A stretch of 64,000 nt of DNA from positions 2,580,811-2,644,810 of the forward strand of contig NC_135058.1 in the NCBI RefSeq assembly GCF_051014685.1. Reading direction: 5' to 3'. Under the pieces are notes generated by a model. The model searched no databases. It was not told where the DNA came from and worked only from the letters and a program-made list of their open reading frames with translations. The position numbers were made by a program, and so were the translations under genes. Shown here piece after piece: positions 57,801-64,000 of this stretch (positions within the stretch are counted from its first letter, which is position 1; each line of letters begins with the position of its first letter). The stretch is from Ptiloglossa arizonensis (taxonomy: Eukaryota; Arthropoda; Insecta; Hymenoptera; Colletidae).

Positions 57801-60800
57801 CTTTGGTATTTCGAAACCGCTCCGATCCTTCGACCTTATTCGTGTCCAATCGACCAACATCGGTCACCTCTATACGAATGTTCCTTCTGCGTACAAGTTT
57901 CGAGAAAGTCCATCGTCGTTCCAGGCGGTGCGACCGGGAATATTTCCATGTCAATCGTCTCGGTAGACTCTTACACGGGTAGAAACATTGTCCGACGATC
58001 ACGGGAAGGGGAAGAAGAGTCACGGTCGTGGAGAAACTTGGGAAAAGCCCGCTGCGGAAGTCTCTGGGGAAATTCCTCGTCACGGAGGAGTCGGACGGAA
58101 ATCTTGCCGTTTCTCGTTGTGTACTCGCGGAAACGGGTGGGAACTTTTAATTCCCCGTGAAAATCAGGACGTACGACCACCACGCGAAAAATCGAAACCG
58201 CAGTCGGCCCTCGTGGGCGCGAAGTCAAACATCCCGTGCCGACGATTCGTATTTATTGCAGCAACGAGGAATCGAAGGAGAGAAAGCGAGAGAGAGAGAG
58301 GGGGGTAGGGGAGATAGAGAGAGAGACAGAGAGACTGGTGAGATTTACGACGACGAAGAATTTACCGCGATAGGGACGCCATGCGTCCCACACGCACTGA
58401 AAAAGGATCGACGATGATTCCATCGACTCTCAGTGTGCCATTAAAGCGGAAGCGTGTCTGAGCTCGACGTCGCGTCGGTGAAATCGTCGAGCGAAGCAAG
58501 AGGGAAGGAAGAAGCTCCTTTCTCGAATCGAATCGTAACGTTTCAACGGTTTCATCGGTCTCGAGGCTTAAACGGTGCAACGCGGGTAAATAGAGAGGAA
58601 AAAAATCAAAAAAATGATATAGAACGTTGGAGGTGAGCGTGGAAGCTTCGGGGTACGAAGAACGATTTGCTCTTGGCACGAAGGTTGCATCGAGTGGGAG
58701 ATTTTCAATTTTTTAAATTAACGATGTTATTTCGACGTCGGGCGTATTTATGAAGGAAACGTTGGCAGGTTTACAATTTTTTAATCGGGTCGAATGGAAC
58801 ATTTTTTACGAGACGATATCGGCGTGGATCAGTGTCAAAGTTAACGATTACTATTTTTATGCCGGTTGTATTTATTTGTGTAATATTTTCTTGTAAGTCT
58901 CTTCGTACTTTCTATGGTTTTGAATCGGTTCGAGAAAAACTTTTTTCTTAAATCGTTTTCTTAGAAGGTAATTTCTGTTTGGAGAATAGTTTTCTCGATA
59001 AATTTCACGCAGTGTAGGATCAACGAAACGTTGTTTTATCGTTGTCGGTAGGTCTTATACTTTTTTAACTAATCGTGCGCGAGAAATATTCGAAGGATGA
59101 AATACACATTCGTGTTGTAATGCGGTCGTAGAGATTCTACTTTTTTATCGGCGAAGTATTTGGCGGAGATACCATTGTGGTTAAGACGCGTCGAAAATGG
59201 TTCAAGAACGGTCGTTCGAACGATGCGCGTACAAAGATAGTTGAATAATATCTCGGGAGCTCGCGGAAGAATTTAATCGTCGAGTGGCAAAATATTCCGA
59301 GCTTTCGACGAAGTCAATATCGCTCCACAAGTGTATTTTGATTCGAAGCCAGAGCAATTTTTACAAATCTCGAACCGAGAAGTTCGCTGATCTTCGGGAA
59401 AGAATGATATCTGGCGAAGAAAATTAAGTAATTCACCGAACGAACGTTTATTCTCCAAAAATATACAAATCTATTTTTGATCAAAAATTGAGAACTTTCC
59501 GTAAACCTCGATCGTACGGAACACTATCGAATAAGAGGAACGAACGTAGTATCGATGTTAAAAGGATGAAGATTTCTATTATTTTCACTTTGGTGAGGAA
59601 AGTCGAGAAAAATATATTCGCTCGCCGTAGGAGAGAGAAGAACGAAAACTTTCATGGAGGAGTTCCACGCGAAAATATTTCACGAGTCGTTCGTGTTCTG
59701 GCAAAATCTCCCCTCGATGGACGAAATCGGAGTTTCGAGCAAATGTCGGAGAGCTTTGCGCGAGACTTGTGATCGGAAATTGCACTTCGGGACGTAGCGA
59801 AAATGCTCACCTCGGAAACGTAAGAAAGTTCTCGCGACGTTAAATAAAAGAAATTTGCCCCTTCGATCGTTTCGCGTCCAACGTTTATGTTCCGTTGAAG
59901 TCTCTCAAACGGTGACTTTAAACGCGTAACTTTTCGTCCTTTTATTTCGATGGGAGATTAATGCAAGGATTCGAAGTGAGCTTTCTCTAAACCGGTATCC
60001 TACTTTACGTAATCTCAGGATAACGCTCGAGTGTTCGTACAACAAACGCCATATACCTTGCGTGGAATGGTAAGTTCTCTGCTAACAGAATATAGTATGC
60101 TATTATTTGCTTTGGTCGTTAAGCAGCTCCCAGCGGCTCGAATTGCGCGTAAAGGAACAGCGAAGTGTTTGTAGTCCATTGCTCGCAACGCGAAATGTAC
60201 CTTGTTGACCGAACCTCGTACGAGTTCTTTATTTTCTAAACGAACAAACTACCATTGGGTCGTCGAATCGTTTTTATACAGACGAACGAAGAAGATCGGG
60301 ACTGGAATCCTTCATCGTAACAATATGTATATTTTTTTAACGATAGATCGAAGCAAGATTATCAATTTTAAAGACGGTAGATTTTTCAACGAGAGAATTT
60401 TACAGAAATTGAAACAACAATAGTTTACGTAAATGTATATTTTCAAGCGAAATACGCGTCTTCGATTACTTTTCAGCAGACAGAAAAATGAAAGTTGAGC
60501 AAGAATCTACGAAAGAATAAAAATTGAGGATAAGATATCGAGAGAAGGTAAATCGAAAATGTAAAGAGAGGAATAAATGAGATGCAAAAAAACGGCGTAA
60601 GTAACGTACACGATGAATCGAAAGGAAACGATAAAGAATACCGTTATTACTGCTGTATTCACCTTTCAGCCATGACTCGAAAGAATACCATTACCCGGAA
60701 GATTTATTTCGCGCGAATTTTGTAATCAATTTTCACGAACATTTTACAATCGATTCTCGCAAATCGATGGGAAATCTATTCTTCGATCTTTCCACGGAAT

Positions 60801-62547
60801 CTATAGAATCCCGATGTCGCTGTCTGAACGCGAGAGCTAATAAATAACGAACAAATCCCTTCGATGTTGCGAGTCACGGTGAGATCGGAACTTCGCCCAT
60901 CATCCGCGCGTCTCTTTACAATTCCAAATCTTTTCAACGCGCTCGCTACTTTCTCCCTCACGGAAAAGCCTCGCGATGTGTCGAAATGTCCGAACAACAG
61001 ATGCGGGTTACCAACGCGGGGATAGACCTTAAGATCTTCGCCAACAGATGTTGCAGTTACACAACCCCACCCCCCTTCTTCGCTCCCCCAGTCGGCAACC
61101 GGCAGCCCTTATCGGCACGGTAACAAACACTTCGAACCTGCTTGGAATGCTCGATACGGCTCGATCCTCATGAAATATGAACTACGATAGGCACATACGT
61201 CCTTCTCAACGATGGAACTGTAGCGCAATTTGCTCGAGGATCACGGACTTCTTCCTATGGGTGGATACGTATCGATATCCACGGTAAACACTCGTTATTT
61301 GCTAAATGGCACCTTTATCCTTTATAACGGTACTCCAAGTTACAGCCGACGTATCTCGAAATCCACTGTTCGTTTCCATTTCTTTTCGAATACGAGAATT
61401 TTAAATATATCTTTTACAAGCGAACATCGATTCCTTCCCTTTGGGGTCGAATTCACCATCGAATAACAAATATTCCATCCAGCTTCGTCTCGAACGTTTG
61501 TAGCCATTTTTGTGTTCGAATTGTTTTCTTTACAGTCGACGTCGGAGCGTCGGGTGACTGAGAATTTATAGTTGGAAGCTCGGAGCACAAGGATACGCAG
61601 AAGGGGATTAGAATACAATGGTCAGACTTCTTGCTATGCAGTCCACGGGTAGGATCCCAGGTGTTCGTTATCGAAGGACTCGAGAGATGCTCGGTAGACA
61701 ATCGATTTTGGATAATCCTACGGATAAATGGGGATTATCCGATGGATTTAAATCGACCTGGCCGAGCAATAGATTCCGCGTGTTCGTTTCTGTTCGTTAG
61801 GAAAGTGTTCGATCAAGTGTTTACCTGTTCCATTGAAAACGTGGTGTACATACCGCGTTACGACAACTGCTGTTCTTCCTACTGTCTCGTCAGCTCGAAA
61901 TAAACCGATAAATTAGAGAACGCATTTACTCACTGCGAAGCGAAGTAATTTCGAGACGCACGGCGATTCGTTTCTTTCGTTCGTTCGGCAAATACCGATT
62001 TATTCGATTCGCCGCCATCGAACGCGACCACCGTCACGAAATCCCCGTTTCTTACAGGTTTCGTACCAAACCACCGACCCGTTCCGACAAATTGCCCGTC
62101 CTAACGTCCAATGTCCCGACGTTTAAGGCAAAGGTCCGCCAAATAGCCCTCGTTGTCCCTCGTCTGTCTCGCGTCTCTCGTCTCCGGCCATTTATTCGCA
62201 AAGTTATCAAAACGCTCTTCACGGAACGGGGATATACATACGTTATATAGACGTTGGCGGTCGGTATCGTTCGAGCCGATAAACCGTGTTTTTCGAGCAC
62301 GTGCACCGCGCACCAGCGAGTGCATCGATCCCGCTTCGTCGACTTTTTTCACGGCGCGCGACGACGAGTGGAACACGTTTTTCTATTTCTTTCGAGTCGT
62401 CTCAAAGACCCGATCTTTCGACACAGTCGCGAGTTCTAACTAATTGCACCCGCGGGCATGGAAAAGAGCGTTCCGCGCGTTTCGCATTTCGCGCGGAACC
62501 GCGATTGAAACGTCGCGAATTAATCGAGGTATTAACGCTTTATGATG

Positions 62548-62578
<31 letters not shown>

Positions 62579-63832
62579 AAATAAAAAAAGAGAGGAAGTA
62601 GCGCGACACAGCGCGAAAGCCGCGGGAACATCGTCAGGGGAAAAAGGGAAACTGGGTTACGGGACGACGAGGAGGACGGGTTCGCGCGAAACGAGCGTTA
62701 GGCGTGTTCGGCGTAAGGATCCGCCGCGCCACTTAGGGATTTCGTCGACCGTGACAATTAGTGGGAAACGTTATCATTCGTTAAAATCCACCGTCGAGCC
62801 GAACGCCCGAGAAATTAGAAGTCGACGGAACTCGCTGCCGTCTCTTTGGACGGTTACCAAAGCGGTTTAACGACAGTCAAGTAAATACACGGAACATGTC
62901 GCAATTGCCGACAGCGAGTAAACCGTACGTGACTGGGTTTCCATGACCAGAACCCCCGAACCAAACCAGACAGAAAATTGTATTTTTCTGTCGGGAATAT
63001 GTCACGGGGATGGAATCTAGTTAGAGATCCCCTGAAACGGAATCTAGTTAGAGATCCGTTGAAATTCCGTTCGTTAAATTTAATTCGCTTCGCGGAGTTG
63101 CTTGCTAGCGTAAGCTGCCTCCGGAAATATCGCTCGTACGAATCGACGACTTTTCCCTGTTTTTCCGCTAGGAGCGCCGCCGAAATCGTTCTTACCAATT
63201 TCCGATCAATTTTTTTTGCCCGAAGCTTCAAAATAATAACGACTCGCGGATATATCCGTTCGCTTTCCGGGTGCATTCGTTGATCGCGAGGAAGCGTTAT
63301 TTTTGTTCAACGGTAACAGTCGCGATAGGATTATACTTGCGCGTTGGAAAGGATTCTAAATTCAACGAAATTTCGTGTAATTTTAACGAATATTGCTAAC
63401 GATGACGTCGAAGTGCAAGGAAAAAATACATCGAGAAGGAATGTTACTCTTAGGTGAAATGCCTCGAGTATTTCGAAATTTTGTTGCCAGTTTAGTTTTC
63501 GGAAAGAACGATAATGCTTAAAATCAATTTCTGATAATTATTTATATTATATTTTATTTGTATTGATTGATCGTATCGTTGATAAAGAGTGGCGAGAGGA
63601 TTGCGACCGATATCGTATAATTGTGCACGAATGCGTAAACGAAGAATGATGTTTAGAATAAAACTATTTTCATGTATCGATATTTGGTACTTCAAGGATA
63701 CATTTAAGTAGACTCCGATCAATGATATTATACGGTGAAATTATAAATTGCAATAAATATTGGCACTTTGAAACAGACGGACGAGAAAAGGTCGATAAAG
63801 GTAAGTTTAAACTGCATCTTCTCGTTACGCAG

Positions 63833-64000
63833 ACACTCGGGCCGATATTTTGTCACACGAGTCACTGTTTGTGAAATTCTACGAGGCACTTTGGAAGGAT
63901 ACCAACATGTTACCCGTACCGATAAGGGAATTGCCAGAAAACGTTGAAGAACGCGAACGAAGTTCGATCAAACGTAAATTGCATTTCTTCGATAATACCA
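63833..64000 (+). CDS. Partial exon of an unrecognised gene, running off the window
   Basis: After a plausible acceptor (ctcgttacgcag) a frame stays open to the window end and reads DTRADILSHESLFVKFYEAL, then WKDTNMLPVPIRELPENVEE, then a basic stretch. Codon use and lack of low complexity make it look protein-like. I do not recognise the family. A GTAAGT lies only 32 bp upstream at 63,801, following an open frame from ATG 63,722 (ending WHFETDGREKVDK); joining them would keep frame but implies an impossibly short intron, so the upstream exon is uncertain. Confidence 0.4.

Larger units (their letters stand above)
50027..63832. other. Long interval without a recognised gene
   Basis: About 13.8 kb with only short, mutually overlapping open frames. 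It may be a large 5' intron of the SH2 adaptor gene on the minus strand. GC- and CpG-richer patches occur at 55.2-55.7, 57.8-58.7 and 61.9-63.3 kb, the last two with GA-rich runs (58,268-58,335; 62,556-62,578); these could be promoters or first exons. Three overlapping frames are open at 55,223-55,660, which argues for base composition rather than coding. I found no protein family in any of them. Confidence 0.5.

Noticed and set aside
62286..62870. 194-codon plus-strand frame
   Set aside because: Contains a GA microsatellite (REREREREN-like) and competes with other open frames; more consistent with a CpG-rich non-coding patch.

Overview
The window is a nuclear eukaryotic contig, most likely from a hymenopteran insect and plausibly a bee. 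The evidence for this is spliced GT-AG genes, AT-rich DNA dense in microsatellites, and mitochondrial-derived pseudogenes that read in the invertebrate mitochondrial code (TGA=Trp, ATA=Met, AGA/AGG=Ser) with hymenopteran-like COX1. The assignment to bee is an inference; no species-level marker was identified.

Positions 1-35,750 are a heterochromatin-like mosaic of three ingredients. (1) A satellite with a 20-bp unit (GTTTCTTTCTTCGTTTCTCC), built on an 8-bp core (GTTTCTCC), forms four blocks: A 1-5,808, B 7,538-21,974 (reverse orientation), C 21,975-22,798 and D 31,097-32,002 (almost pure 8-mer). (2) Nuclear mitochondrial DNA (NUMT). The largest piece, 22,799-31,096, carries ND2-COX1-trnL2-COX2-trnK-trnD-ATP8-ATP6-COX3-ND3-tRNAs-ND5-trnH-ND4' in near-ancestral insect order, broken by in-frame stops, frameshifts and a 249-bp transposon. 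A second, inverted and better preserved piece (COX1'-trnL2-COX2-trnK') lies at 34,697-35,747. Three further ND2 fragments abut the satellite. (3) A dispersed repeat here called R (about 0.8-1.2 kb) occurs in both orientations at 6.0-6.8 and 32.2-34.7 kb. All four satellite/ND2 junctions fall on the same ND2 base with the same relative polarity, so satellite plus ND2 has been copied and inverted as one composite unit.

Positions 36,039-43,694 (+) hold a 14-exon gene for a QRICH2/DUF4795-like protein of about 960 residues. It has a 104-glutamine tract followed by a heptad minisatellite and a Cys-bearing C-terminal domain. Its start codon is only about 290 bp from the NUMT edge. Introns carry a duplicated repeat and a GC-rich, transposon-like block.

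Positions 43,695-64,000 are ordinary gene-poor nuclear DNA with long microsatellites. On the minus strand, three exons at 47,826-50,026 encode the SH2-domain C-terminus of a SHB/SHD/SHE/SHF-type adaptor; its upstream exons were not found. Two small mariner-like inverted-repeat elements lie at 53.7 and 54.8 kb. A partial unrecognised exon runs off the right edge.

The nuclear genes show no functional link to each other. The most unusual biology is the satellite-NUMT composite and its palindromic architecture. Very long open frames in the satellite exist only because its unit has no stop codon in any of six frames.
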